A stretch of 64,000 nucleotides of DNA, from NCBI RefSeq assembly GCF_017305915.1, contig NZ_JAFKJN010000018.1, positions 62,001 to 126,000 on the forward strand, given 5' to 3'. The stretch comes from Reyranella sp. GTDB taxonomy: Bacteria; Pseudomonadota; Alphaproteobacteria; Reyranellales; Reyranellaceae. Numbering within the stretch: position 1 is the first letter of the stretch; the number at the start of each line of letters is the position of its first letter. Below the pieces are notes generated by a model. It was not told where the DNA came from and did not search any database. It saw only the letters and a program-made list of their open reading frames with translations. Shown one piece after another: positions 49,868-58,271 of this stretch. Position numbers and translations under genes: made by a program.

Positions 49868-50479
49868 ATGTGGAAGTGGTTCGCGGTTGCTGCGCTCGTG
49901 CTCGTGACGGGCTGCGCCGACCGCCAGGTCGCCCGGCAGGTGGCATCATGCGCGACGCCGATGGGCGTGGGTTACGTCGGGCCGTGCTGGGATGGCACCG
50001 ACCGTACCGATCGCACCAGTCGCGACGACCTGACCGATCGCACCGACCGCAGGCTGCGCGACGATCTCACCGACCGGACCGACCGCTCCAACCGCGACGA
50101 CACGACCGACCGCACGGTGTGGTGCGCCGAGCCCGCGATGGTGATCGTCGCGCCGTCCTTCATGGTCTTCTTCGATTGGGACAAGTCCGACCTCAGCGCG
50201 CAGGCGCTGGAGACCATCCAGCGCGCCGCCGTGGCCTACCGCACCAAGGGCGGCGCGCAGATCAAGGCGACCGGCAACACCGACCGGTCGGGCCCCGAGA
50301 CCTACAACATGGCGCTGTCGCTGCGACGGGCCAACGCGGTGAAGAACGCGCTGGTCCAGGCCGGCGTGCGCGAGTCGGACATCTCGGTCGTCGGACTCGG
50401 CGAGAGCCAGCCGCTGGTGCCGACCGCCGACGGCGTGCGCGAGGCGCAGAACCGCCGCGTCGAGATCGTGATCCGCTGA
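49868..50479 (+). CDS. OmpA-like lipoprotein with 12-residue TDRTDR repeats
   Basis: 203 residues. A lipoprotein signal (lipobox LVTGC, Cys about 18) is followed by three exact-length 12-residue repeats of the form TDRTDR-xx-RDD-L/T (residues 44-79), then a shorter TDRT. The C-terminal half is an OmpA domain: FFDWDKSDLSAQALETIQRA, ATGNTDRSGPETYNMALSLRRANAVKNAL and GLGESQPLVP, which binds the peptidoglycan diaminopimelate. So the protein would tether the outer membrane to the wall. The charged repeats are a stiff or metal-binding spacer by inference. ATG 49868 has GGGGAG upstream. Confidence 0.85.
   Translation: MWKWFAVAALVLVTGCADRQVARQVASCATPMGVGYVGPCWDGTDRTDRTSRDDLTDRTDRRLRDDLTDRTDRSNRDDTTDRTVWCAEPAMVIVAPSFMVFFDWDKSDLSAQALETIQRAAVAYRTKGGAQIKATGNTDRSGPETYNMALSLRRANAVKNALVQAGVRESDISVVGLGESQPLVPTADGVREAQNRRVEIVIR
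49997..50104 (+). repeat. Three tandem 36-base units in the OmpA-lipoprotein gene
   Basis: Three in-frame units, 49997-50032, 50033-50068 and 50069-50104, each coding TDRTDR-xx-RDD-L/T. Nucleotide identity is high but synonymous changes (gac/gat, cgt/cgc/cgg) show the units are not very recent. Confidence 0.85.
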
Positions 50480-50483
50480 CGCG

Positions 50484-50509
50484 ATTTCCGACCAGACATG
50501 GTCGGAAAT
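50484..50509. repeat. Short form of the ATTTCCG palindrome (copy 3)
   Basis: Arms ATTTCCGACCA and TGGTCGGAAAT around a 4-base loop GACA, flanked by GCG and GCGCGC as in copies 1 and 2 but without the inner GATGGAACC arm and the CTAGAGC ends. It lies between the convergent OmpA and 66-residue genes, starting 4 bases after the OmpA stop. Possibly a bidirectional terminator or a deletion form of the repeat. Confidence 0.75.
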
Positions 50510-50517
50510 GCGCGCCG

Positions 50518-50718
50518 TCAGGCCGGGACGGTCAGGTCCACGGCTCGCGCTTTGTGGGCATAGACATCGATCTTGGCCCACATGCGGCCGCGGACCACCT
50601 TGTCCGCTTCCTCAGCCGTCGCGAACGGGCCGTGCCAGGCCATGGTCTCCGCAAGCGGCCTGTTCCAGTTCGCCCGCCCATTCTCGATGGCGTACTCGGC
50701 CTCGAACACGAACCACAT
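50518..50718 (-). CDS. Hypothetical protein, 66 residues
   Basis: A small soluble-looking protein, MWFVFEAEYAIENGRANWN through DVYAHKARAVDLTVPA, with a helix-strand pattern (FATAEEADKVVRGRMW). Start ATG 50718 has a clear AAGGAG about 9 bases upstream, which is the main reason to call it real. No motif is recognised. It is convergent with the OmpA lipoprotein gene and divergent from the YbaK gene. Confidence 0.6.
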   Translation of the reverse strand: MWFVFEAEYAIENGRANWNRPLAETMAWHGPFATAEEADKVVRGRMWAKIDVYAHKARAVDLTVPA

Positions 50719-50756
50719 CGCAGACTCCTTCGTCGTCGCTGCGCTAGGATAGCGGA

Positions 50757-51215
50757 ATGACCGTCGAAAGTGTCCGCGCGTTCTTGTCCTCCCATGCTCC
50801 CGACATCGAGATCCTCGAGAGCAGCGGCAGCACCGCCACCGTCGAGCTGGCGGCGATCGGCCACGGCGTGCAGCCGGCGCAGATCGCCAAGACGCTGTCG
50901 CTCCGCATCAAGGATCGCACCCTGCTGATCGTCGCCTCCGGCACGGCGCGGCTGAACAACCGCAAGATCAAGGACGTGCTGGGCGGCAAGCCGCGGATGC
51001 TGACCGCCGACGAGGTGGTCTCGGCGACCGGCCATCCGGTCGGCGGCGTCTGCCCGTTCGGGCTGGCGACGCCGCTGCCGGTCTATTGCGATGTCTCGTT
51101 GAAGGCGTTCGACGAGGTGGTGCCCGCGGCGGGCTCCACCCACTCCGCCCTGCGCATCAGCCCGGCCCGCATGGCCGAGCTGGTCGAGGCGGAATGGGTC
51201 GATGTCTGCGACTAG
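50757..51215 (+). CDS. YbaK/ProX-type aminoacyl-tRNA editing protein
   Basis: 152 residues of the YbaK/EbsC editing fold. Elements are AIGHGVQPAQIAKTLSLRIKDRTLLIVASGTARLNNRK (with the conserved lysine before L/S), then GHPVGGVCPFGLATPLPVYCDVSL and a C-terminal AGSTHSALRISP. The GxxGGVCPFG motif is the ligand loop. It hydrolyses wrongly charged Cys- or Ala-tRNA (Pro or another tRNA) in trans. Transcribed rightward just after the 66-residue gene and convergent with the response regulator gene. Confidence 0.9.
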   Translation: MTVESVRAFLSSHAPDIEILESSGSTATVELAAIGHGVQPAQIAKTLSLRIKDRTLLIVASGTARLNNRKIKDVLGGKPRMLTADEVVSATGHPVGGVCPFGLATPLPVYCDVSLKAFDEVVPAAGSTHSALRISPARMAELVEAEWVDVCD

Positions 51216-51241
51216 CGGGGCAATCAGCCCCGGTGACTAGA

Positions 51242-52054
51242 CTAGCCAAGCGGCAGCGGGTCGACCTCCCAGCGGTAGCCGAACGACGGGTAGTTGGCGA
51301 TGCAGGCGAAGTTGGCATCGAGCGCCCGGAACTTGTTGCGGATGCGCTTGATGCAGGACCGCACGTTGGTGCGATAGCCGTCTTCGCCGCTGCCGGCGAT
51401 GAAGCCGGTATGGTGCATGGTGTCGTAGACTGCACGGTAGGTCAGATGGTTGCCGAGGTTGGTCGCCAGCAGGTGGACGATCTTGTACTCGGTCAGCGTC
51501 AGGCCGACGTCGGCGCCGTTCCAGCTCGCGCGGCAGACGCGGGTCTTGAGCTGCAGGAGCCCCACCTCCAGCGATTCGTCGGCCCGCATCACCTCCGGCT
51601 TCTTCGACGAGTCGAGGATCAGCCGGATGCGCTTGGCGAGGATCGGCAGACCGCGCGTCTTGTCGACGAAGTCGAGCGCGCCGTGATCGAGCGCCAGGTT
51701 CTCGAGGTTGGGCGTCGAGCGGCCGGTCAGCAGCACGACCGGCAGCAGCACGCCGGCGCGGCGCAGCCGTGGGATCAGGTCGATGCCGGAGAGCGTCGGC
51801 AGGTTCCAGTCGAGCACGATCACGTCGGCCGAGGCGCCGTTGGCGAAGGCATCGAGCAGCGCCGCGCCTTCGGCGAAGCACTCGACCTCGAAGCCGAGAT
51901 CCTCGAGCTCGGCGGCCGCAGCCTCGCGGAATCCGTCGTCATCCTCCACCAACACCAAGCGGACCGTTTGCTGCAGCTCTTCCCTGCCCCTGCCCATGCC
52001 GGTGCCAATACGCGGCCCCGCGTGCGTTGTGGGCGCGTTGAACGACGTTGTCAT
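51242..52054 (-). CDS. OmpR/ChvI-type response regulator
   Basis: 270 residues. A short N-terminal extension of about 30 residues precedes the receiver domain (LVLVEDDDGFREAA; phospho-acceptor D82 in VIVLDWNLP; T in VVLLTGRS; K in ALDFVDKTRG). The C-terminal winged helix shows LTLTEYKIVHLLATNLGNHLTYRAVYD and RTNVRSCIKRIRNKFRALD, closest to the ChvI branch of alphaproteobacteria. It would activate or repress target genes after phosphorylation by an unlinked kinase; no kinase lies beside it. ATG 52054 follows GGGAGCTCTC; the upstream extension is discarded. Confidence 0.9.
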   Translation of the reverse strand: MTTSFNAPTTHAGPRIGTGMGRGREELQQTVRLVLVEDDDGFREAAAAELEDLGFEVECFAEGAALLDAFANGASADVIVLDWNLPTLSGIDLIPRLRRAGVLLPVVLLTGRSTPNLENLALDHGALDFVDKTRGLPILAKRIRLILDSSKKPEVMRADESLEVGLLQLKTRVCRASWNGADVGLTLTEYKIVHLLATNLGNHLTYRAVYDTMHHTGFIAGSGEDGYRTNVRSCIKRIRNKFRALDANFACIANYPSFGYRWEVDPLPLG

Positions 52055-52199
52055 GAGAGCTCCCTTCCATAGCCACGGGATACTCAACGCCGGAGTCCGC
52101 AAATAATCTCGTGAATATGTCACCGCCTCAGAACGATCACAGGGTTCACACAGAGCGCCTGCACTGGCGAGGTGCGGTTTCGGCCGCTACGATCGGGCG

Positions 52200-52388
52200 A
52201 TGACGCCGTTCTGGCGAACCTTTGTGCAACGGCTGTTCGCTGCGCCCGAAAGCGCGACCGTCCGTGTCGCGCGCGACATCAACCGTTACACCATCGGCTT
52301 CTGTCCGGGCTGCAAGCGGCTGCGCGGCGTCGCCAGCCTCGCCTGCGACTACTGCGGCAGCACGCGCCCGGTCGTTCCGGATGCCTGA
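52200..52388 (+). CDS. Small zinc-ribbon-like protein, 62 residues
   Basis: A short protein with two Cys pairs, FCPGCKRLRG and ACDYCGSTRP, spaced like a zinc ribbon (CPxC-x14-CxxC). Upstream is a basic arm. Such small ribbons occur in regulators, rRNA maturation factors and Fe-S systems; the function here is unknown. No strong ribosome-binding site is visible before ATG 52200. It diverges from the response regulator gene with about 145 bases between. Confidence 0.5.
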   Translation: MTPFWRTFVQRLFAAPESATVRVARDINRYTIGFCPGCKRLRGVASLACDYCGSTRPVVPDA

Positions 52389-52430
52389 CAGCGCTTTCGT
52401 TCCGCCGCGTGGCGGCGGCCGTCGCTGTAA

Positions 52431-53186
52431 CTACTTGGCTAGGTAGTCGTACACGACCTCGCCGAGACCGAGCGTGAGGTCGGTGACGAAATGCGTGGCC
52501 GACAGGACCTCGCGCACCGGCAGGCGCGCGACGTCGCACAGGGCGTGGTCGAACAGCTGCAGCGCTGCCGGCCCGGACCATGCACCCTTCACGGTGACGT
52601 CCTTGCAGTAGTAGCGCACGAGCTCGCAGATGCGCGGCGTACAATCGACGTGCGGGATGATCTTGATCATGAAGTTGGGCTTCGCCAGCGACTGGCGGAT
52701 CGGCTCGTGGTCGAGCACGCGGTGCTTGTAGCCCATGGTGGCGTTGACGCAGAGCACGCTGCCGAAATGCAGGGTGCAGACCAGCGTCTCGCTTTCGTGG
52801 CCGATCACCGGCTTGGCGAGCTTCTTAGGGAAGCCCCAGATCTCGCGGCCGCCGGCGATCGGCCCCTCGTCGTCGAGGTACATGGCGTGCACGTAGCCGC
52901 CTTCCTGCACGGTGCCGTCCTTGTCCTCGAAGTGCACCGGGATGACCTGGCCGGTCTCGGTGTAGTCGCCGAAGCCGGTCGAATCGGGCATCCGGATGCA
53001 CTCGTAGTTGACCGTGTCGCCGGCCGGCACCAGCGGCTCGGGCACCAGCTTGTGCAGCAGCGCCGGGTCGGTGCGGTATTTGATGATGATGAATTCGCGA
53101 TTGTAGAACCGGTACGGCCCCGGCGGGAAAGCCGGGTTGTTGAGCGGCATGGCGAAGGCCTTGGCGCGCACGTCGTCGAGCTTCAT
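52431..53186 (-). CDS. Acetoacetate decarboxylase family protein
   Basis: 251 residues. The family's Schiff-base lysine sits in REIWGFPKKLAKPVIG near residue 115, with the environmental residues of acetoacetate decarboxylase (E-I-W-G-F-P-K-K). Arg in YRFYNREFIIIKYRTDP and the glutamate-rich region match. True Adc removes CO2 from acetoacetate; several family members instead dehydrate or condense other oxo acids, so the substrate is open. ATG 53186 begins the family's MKLDDVRAKAFAMPLNNPA; GGAG is 10 bases upstream. Stands alone between ppk2 and the small zinc-ribbon gene. Confidence 0.88.
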   Translation of the reverse strand: MKLDDVRAKAFAMPLNNPAFPPGPYRFYNREFIIIKYRTDPALLHKLVPEPLVPAGDTVNYECIRMPDSTGFGDYTETGQVIPVHFEDKDGTVQEGGYVHAMYLDDEGPIAGGREIWGFPKKLAKPVIGHESETLVCTLHFGSVLCVNATMGYKHRVLDHEPIRQSLAKPNFMIKIIPHVDCTPRICELVRYYCKDVTVKGAWSGPAALQLFDHALCDVARLPVREVLSATHFVTDLTLGLGEVVYDYLAK

Positions 53187-53224
53187 CGTTCGGATCTCCG
53201 GGAAGGGCGCCTGCGGGCGTGCAA

Positions 53225-54142
53225 TCAGTATACCGAAGGGACGTGCATCTCGGCCGGAACCGGCTCGCGATGATAGTCGGGCTTGCGCTGGCGCGCCGGC
53301 AGGATGACCGCCGAATGCGGCACGTCGTCGTACGGGATCTGCTGCAGCAGGTGGTGGATGCAGTTGAGGCGCGCCGCCTTCTTGTCGACGCCCTCGACCA
53401 CCCACCAGCGCGCCTCGGGGATGTGCGTCCGGTGCAGCATCTCCTCCTTGGCCTTGGTGTAATCTTCCCAGCGGCGGCGGGATTCGAGGTCCATCGGCGA
53501 GAGCTTCCACTGCTTCAGCGGATCGCGGATGCGCATCATGAACCGCAGGTTCTGCTCGTCGTCGGTGATCGAGAACCAGTACTTCAGCAGGATGATGCCC
53601 GAGCGCGCCAGCATGCGCTCGAACTCCGGCACGTCGCGGAAGAACTCCTCGGTCTGCTCCGGCGTGCAGAAGCCCATGACCCGCTCGACGCCGGCGCGGT
53701 TGTACCAACTGCGGTCGAACAGCACCATCTCGCCGGCCGCCGGCAGGTGCGAGACGTAGCGCTGGAAGTACCACTGGGTGCGCTCGCGCTCGGTCGGCGC
53801 CGACAGCGCGACCGTGCGGCAGATGCGCGGATTGAGGCGCTGCGTGATGCGCTTGATCACGCCGCCCTTGCCGGCCGCGTCGCGGCCCTCGAACAGCACG
53901 ACCACCTTGAGCCCCTTGTGCACCACCCAGTGCTGCAGCCGGACCAGCTCGCGCTGCAGACGCAGCAGCTCCTTGAAGTAGTGATTGCGCCCGACGCCCG
54001 CGGCCGGCGCCCGGTCGTGCTCCTCGATCAGCAGGGCCAGGCGATCGTCGTCCAGCTCGAGCTCGCGCTCCTCGTCGAGGCTGTCGAGGATCTCGTCGTG
54101 GATGCGCGCCCGCATGTCCGGCGTATCCCTGGTGTCGCTCAT
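53225..54142 (-). CDS. ppk2: Polyphosphate kinase 2
   Basis: 305 residues. Walker A is in VVLFEGRDAAGKGGVIKRI (residues 86-93), Walker B in MVLFDRSWYNRAGVERVMGF, and the lid arginines in MDLESRRRWEDYTKAKEEML. It is a single-domain class I-type PPK2, which uses polyphosphate to make ATP/GTP from ADP/GDP or the reverse. ATG 54142 is the best start because the upstream part is low in coding quality; it overlaps the stop of a 49-residue ORF (ATGA). An intact gene in the cytosol. Confidence 0.92.
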   Translation of the reverse strand: MSDTRDTPDMRARIHDEILDSLDEERELELDDDRLALLIEEHDRAPAAGVGRNHYFKELLRLQRELVRLQHWVVHKGLKVVVLFEGRDAAGKGGVIKRITQRLNPRICRTVALSAPTERERTQWYFQRYVSHLPAAGEMVLFDRSWYNRAGVERVMGFCTPEQTEEFFRDVPEFERMLARSGIILLKYWFSITDDEQNLRFMMRIRDPLKQWKLSPMDLESRRRWEDYTKAKEEMLHRTHIPEARWWVVEGVDKKAARLNCIHHLLQQIPYDDVPHSAVILPARQRKPDYHREPVPAEMHVPSVY

Positions 54143-54288
54143 CGGCGTTGGCTCCGTCGGTTCAAAGTCCGTCCTCGCGATGCCCATCGTGGACCGCGAC
54201 CCTGGCCCTCCGGCGGCATGGCGATCCACACCCGGTGCTTCAGGATGCGCCCGATGTTACCCCCGATGTTGCCAGCCACGTCGCCCAT
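54139..54288 (-). CDS. Small ORF (49 residues) coupled to ppk2
   Basis: ATG 54288 to a TGA overlapping the ppk2 start by four bases. The peptide begins MGDVAGNIGGNIGRILKHRV and ends basic (SRGRTLNRRSQRR). GGGAA lies about 6 bases before the ATG. Nothing is recognised, and the composition is compatible with a short leader or a small protein. The rest of the gap to kup (54289-54453) shows no gene and no riboswitch fold that I can see. Confidence 0.35.
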   Translation of the reverse strand: MGDVAGNIGGNIGRILKHRVWIAMPPEGQGRGPRWASRGRTLNRRSQRR

Positions 54289-54453
54289 CGATCGTTCCCG
54301 CCAAGAAGCCCATTGGCCCATCAAGCCGTGAAAGGTTCGTGACGATGGACAGGCAAGCCGGCCCCCATCACCCTGCCGTAACGCGCAGGCTATCTCCTGC
54401 GGTCCTGGTCCTCGCGGAGCAGTCATGATCGACATCCCGACGGTGAGCCCGGC

Positions 54454-56331
54454 ATGACGGTTACGGTGCTGCCGGCGTCGACGCCGCCGCCGCGTCTGCG
54501 GCTGGCGCTCGGCGCCCTGGGCGTGGTGTTCGGCGACATCGGCACCAGCCCGCTCTATGCCTTCCGCGAGAGCTTCATCGGCCCCCATCGCCTGCCGATC
54601 GACCGGCTGCACGTGATGGGCGTGCTGTCGCTGATCTTCTGGGCGCTCATCCTGGTGGTGACCGTCAAGTACGTGCTGATCACCATGCGCGCCGACAACC
54701 GCGGCGAAGGCGGCTCGTTCGCGCTGCTGGCGCTGATCCGCCGGGTGACGCCGCGCGCCCGTCTGCTGCCTTTCCTGTCGATGGCGGCGTTGCTGGCGAC
54801 GGCGCTGCTGTACGGCGATGCCGTGATCACGCCGGCGATCTCGATCCTGTCCGCCGTCGAGGGCCTCGCGCTGGTCGACGAAGGCCTCGCCGTCGCCGTG
54901 GTCCCGATCACCCTGGTGATCGTGCTGGCGATGTTCGCGATCCAGCATTTCGGCACCAGCGCCGTCGGCCGCTATTTCGGCCCGATCATGCTCGGCTGGT
55001 TCGCGGTGATCGGCCTGCTGGGCGCGGTGAACCTGGCCGAGCGGCCGGAGGTGCTGCTGGCCGCCAGCCCCGCCCATGCCGTCGCCTTCGTCGCGGTCGA
55101 GCCGATGCTGGCGTTCCTCACCATGAGCACCGTGGTGCTCACGATCACCGGCGCCGAGGCGCTGTTCGCCGACATGGGCCACTTCGGCCGCAAGCCGATT
55201 TCCAATGCGTGGGTCTTCGTCGTGCTGCCGGCGCTGCTGCTCTGCTACGCCGGCCAGGCCGCGCTGCTGCTGCAACAGCCAGGTGCGGTGGACCAGCTAT
55301 TCTTCCTGCTCGGGCCGCGCTGGACGCTATGGCCCATGCTGGCGCTGGCGACGGTGGCCACGGTGATCGCCAGCCAGTCGGCGATCACCGGCGCCTTCTC
55401 GGTCACCCAGCAGGCCATCCAGCTCGGCTACCTGCCGCGCCTGAAGATCGTCCACACCTCCTCCGCCGAGCGCGGCCAGGTCTTCGTGCCGGCGATCAAC
55501 GCCCTGCTCTGCGCCGCCGTGCTCGGCCTGGTGCTGGGCTTCCGCTCGTCGTCGGCGTTGGCCGCGGCCTACGGCTTCGCGGTGACCGCCACCATGGTGC
55601 TGACCAGCGTCATCATGGCCTTCGTCATCTTCCGCATCTGGCGCCTGCGCCGGGTCTGGATGTACGGGCTGTTCGCCGTCCTGTTCGCCTTCGACCTCGC
55701 GCTGTTCTCGGCTTCGGCGACCAAGATCCCCGACGGCGCCTGGCTGCCGCTGGCGATCGCCGCGGCACTGATGCTGATCTTCATGACCTGGTCGCGCGGC
55801 CGCGAGCTGCTGGCCGCGCACGTGGCGGCGGAGAAGCTCCCGGTCGCCGATTTCCTGCGCACCTGCCCGAGCATCCAGCGCGTGCCCGGGATGGCGATCT
55901 ACTTCACGCGCGATCCCGGCGGCGTGCCGGTGGCGCTGCTGCACAGCCTCAAGCACTACCACGTGCTGCACGACAAGGTGCTGCTGCTGACCATCCGCAC
56001 GGCTCTGATCCCGCACGTCAAGCACATCCATCGGCTGCACTTCGAGGAGCTGGCGCCGGGCACCGCGCGCGCCATCCTGACCTTCGGCTTCCGCGACGAG
56101 CCCAATGTGCCGAAGGCGCTGGGCTACCTGCCGATCGAATGGCAGGAGGAAACCCTGCGCATCGGCTATGTGCTGGGCCGCCAAATCCTGATCCCGGCGG
56201 CGCATTCCAAGATGCCGCTGTGGCAGGAGACGCTGTTCGCCATCATGGTGCGGCTGGCCGGCTCGGCGATGGAGTACTACCGCCTGCCGCCGGACCGCGT
56301 GGTCGAGCTCGGCAGCCAGGTCGAGATCTGA
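54454..56331 (+). CDS. kup: Low-affinity potassium uptake protein Kup
   Basis: 625 residues. The KUP signature GALGVVFGDIGTSPLYAFRE is at residues 22-40, followed by about 12 membrane spans (for example VLSLIFWALILVVTVKYVL; LATALLYGDAVITPAISIL). A cytosolic C-terminal domain of about 150 residues follows (HVAAEKLPVADFLRTCPSIQ). It carries K+ with protons. Start ATG 54454 has no strong ribosome-binding site; GTGAGCCCGGC precedes. Alone in its transcription direction. Confidence 0.95.
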   Translation: MTVTVLPASTPPPRLRLALGALGVVFGDIGTSPLYAFRESFIGPHRLPIDRLHVMGVLSLIFWALILVVTVKYVLITMRADNRGEGGSFALLALIRRVTPRARLLPFLSMAALLATALLYGDAVITPAISILSAVEGLALVDEGLAVAVVPITLVIVLAMFAIQHFGTSAVGRYFGPIMLGWFAVIGLLGAVNLAERPEVLLAASPAHAVAFVAVEPMLAFLTMSTVVLTITGAEALFADMGHFGRKPISNAWVFVVLPALLLCYAGQAALLLQQPGAVDQLFFLLGPRWTLWPMLALATVATVIASQSAITGAFSVTQQAIQLGYLPRLKIVHTSSAERGQVFVPAINALLCAAVLGLVLGFRSSSALAAAYGFAVTATMVLTSVIMAFVIFRIWRLRRVWMYGLFAVLFAFDLALFSASATKIPDGAWLPLAIAAALMLIFMTWSRGRELLAAHVAAEKLPVADFLRTCPSIQRVPGMAIYFTRDPGGVPVALLHSLKHYHVLHDKVLLLTIRTALIPHVKHIHRLHFEELAPGTARAILTFGFRDEPNVPKALGYLPIEWQEETLRIGYVLGRQILIPAAHSKMPLWQETLFAIMVRLAGSAMEYYRLPPDRVVELGSQVEI

Positions 56332-56484
56332 GCCGGCCCTCCGGCGGCATCCCGCCCGGAATCCGGCCGACCGGCGGACACATCCGATGCCGATTCCATA
56401 AGGATTTTTGGCGAGAATCCGGAATCCGGCGCTACCCCCCGGCCGGACGCCCGCGGACGGCCGGACGGACAACCTGTTGAAAGC

Positions 56485-57270
56485 TCACATCCGGCGGCGG
56501 GAGGGCACGATCACCGCGCGCCCGCTGGGCGTGCGCTCGATGGCGACGGCGACTCCGTAAACCGCCGACAGCCGTTCGCCGGTCAGGACGTCATCCGGCG
56601 GGCCGTAGACGACCAGCCGGCCATCGGCGATCACCGCCACGCGGGTCGCGAGCTCGTGCGCCTGGTCGGGATCGTGGGTCGAGAAGACGATGCCGAAGCC
56701 CTGCTCGCGCAGGGCGCGCACGCGGTCGAGCACCAGCAGGCGGTTGCCGAGATCGAGGCTGGCGGTCGGCTCGTCCATCACCAGCAGCGGCGCATCCTGG
56801 GCAAGCGCCCGCGCCACCAGGGCGAGCTGGCGCTGCCCGCCCGAGATGCGGTTGGCGTCGGCATCGGCGAGATCGAGGATGCCGAGATCGGCCAGCGCCG
56901 CCCGCGCCCGCTCACGGTCGACCGCACGCGGCCCGGCGAACGGGCCGAGATGGGCGGTGCGGCCCATCAGCACGAGGTCGAGGACGCTGTAGGCAAACTC
57001 CATCACCTGCGCCTGCGGGACGTAGGCGATGGTTCGCGCCATCTCGGTGCGCGTCAGGGCCTCGATCTCGCGGCCGCCGAGCCGGACCTCGCCAGCCTTG
57101 GCTGGGATCAGGCCGAGCAAGGTCTTGAACAGTGTCGTCTTGCCGGCGCCGTTGGGGCCGAGCAGGCACAGCACCTCGCCGCGCGCCAGCGCGAGGTCGA
57201 TGCCCGAGGCGACGAGGCGCGGCCCGTAGCCGATCGAGAGCGCGCGCGCTTCGAGCACCGTCAGCTCCAC
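56485..57270 (-). CDS. FecE/MolC-type ABC transporter ATPase
   Basis: 261 residues. Walker A LGPNGAGKTTLFKTLLGL, signature ISGGQRQLALVARALAQD, Walker B LLVMDEPTASLDLGN and H-switch STHDPDQAHEL are all present, with the AYVPQAQ Q-loop. This is the type II (BtuD/FecE) importer ATPase group. It overlaps the permease gene by 10 bases and is the last of five genes that begin with mop. Homology alone suggests Fe-siderophore or cobalamin, but its operon suggests molybdate or tungstate. Confidence 0.92.
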   Translation of the reverse strand: MELTVLEARALSIGYGPRLVASGIDLALARGEVLCLLGPNGAGKTTLFKTLLGLIPAKAGEVRLGGREIEALTRTEMARTIAYVPQAQVMEFAYSVLDLVLMGRTAHLGPFAGPRAVDRERARAALADLGILDLADADANRISGGQRQLALVARALAQDAPLLVMDEPTASLDLGNRLLVLDRVRALREQGFGIVFSTHDPDQAHELATRVAVIADGRLVVYGPPDDVLTGERLSAVYGVAVAIERTPSGRAVIVPSRRRM

Positions 57271-58271
57271 ATCCGCCGGCCGCGGGCCAGCAGCCAGACG
57301 AAAACCGGCGCCCCGAGGAGCGCCGTCAGCAGGCCCAACGGGATTTCGATACGGGCGGCCGTGCGGGCGACGGTATCGATCAGCACCAGGAACGCCGCCC
57401 CGGCCAGCAGCGAGGCCGGCAGCACGCGGTCGTAACGCGGCCCGACCAGCAGCCGCGCCATGTGCGGGATGACGAGGCCGATCCAGCCGATGACGCCGGA
57501 CACCGAGACTGCGGTCGCGGTGATCAGCGTCGCTGCGCCGATCACCACGCCGCGCACCAGCCGCACATTGACGCCGAGCGCGCGGGCCTCGTCGTCGCCG
57601 AGCGACATCACGCCGATCCGCCAGCGCAGCGCCACCAGCGGCACGAGGCCCACGATCACCAGCGGCACGACGATCTGCACGTCGCCGACCTTGATGCCCG
57701 ACAGGCTGCCGAGCAGCCAGAAGGTGATCGCCGGGAGCTGGTTGTAGGGATCGGCCAGCACCTTCACCAGCGAGATGCCGGCGCCGGCCAGCGCGCCGAC
57801 CACGATTCCGGCCAGCACCAGCACGAGGATCTCGTTCTGGCTGCGCAGCGCGCGGGCGAGGCCGTAGACGAGCAGCACTGTCGCGAGACCGGTCGAGAAG
57901 CCCAACAGTTGAATTCCGATCACCGGCAGCGACAGCAGGATGCCGAGCACGGCGCCGAAGCCCGCGCCGGCCGAGACGCCGAGGATGTCGGGCGAGACCA
58001 GCGGATTGCGGAACAGCGTCTGGTAGCTTGCCCCCGCCCCGGCGAGCGCCGCGCCGACCGCCAGCGCGGCGGCGATGCGCGGCAGGCGGATCTGGAACAG
58101 CACGGTGTCGACCGGCGCGACCGGTTGGCCCCAGCGCAGGATCGCCGATACGACCTCGCCCGGCCTGGCAGGATAAGGCCCGAGCATCGCAGCGAGCAGC
58201 ACGGCGCCCAGCAGGATCAGCAGCAGCGTCCCGAGGACCAGCGCCACCCGCGGGGTGTCAGTGCGAGCCAC
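57261..58271 (-). CDS. FecCD/MolB-type ABC transporter permease
   Basis: 336 residues with about ten membrane spans of the FecCD family: LRLPRIAAALAVGAALAGAGA-type loop (IRLPRIAAALAVGAA), GASYQTLFRNPLVSPDILGVSAGAGFG, WIGLVIPHMARLLVGPRYDR and SLLAGAAFLVLIDTVAR. The R-x-P-R-x-x-x-A and NPLxxPxxLG motifs are intact. A homodimer of this subunit with the FecE-type ATPase would form the import channel. It overlaps the receptor gene by 14 bases, indicating one transcript. Confidence 0.93.
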   Translation of the reverse strand: MARTDTPRVALVLGTLLLILLGAVLLAAMLGPYPARPGEVVSAILRWGQPVAPVDTVLFQIRLPRIAAALAVGAALAGAGASYQTLFRNPLVSPDILGVSAGAGFGAVLGILLSLPVIGIQLLGFSTGLATVLLVYGLARALRSQNEILVLVLAGIVVGALAGAGISLVKVLADPYNQLPAITFWLLGSLSGIKVGDVQIVVPLVIVGLVPLVALRWRIGVMSLGDDEARALGVNVRLVRGVVIGAATLITATAVSVSGVIGWIGLVIPHMARLLVGPRYDRVLPASLLAGAAFLVLIDTVARTAARIEIPLGLLTALLGAPVFVWLLARGRRMWS

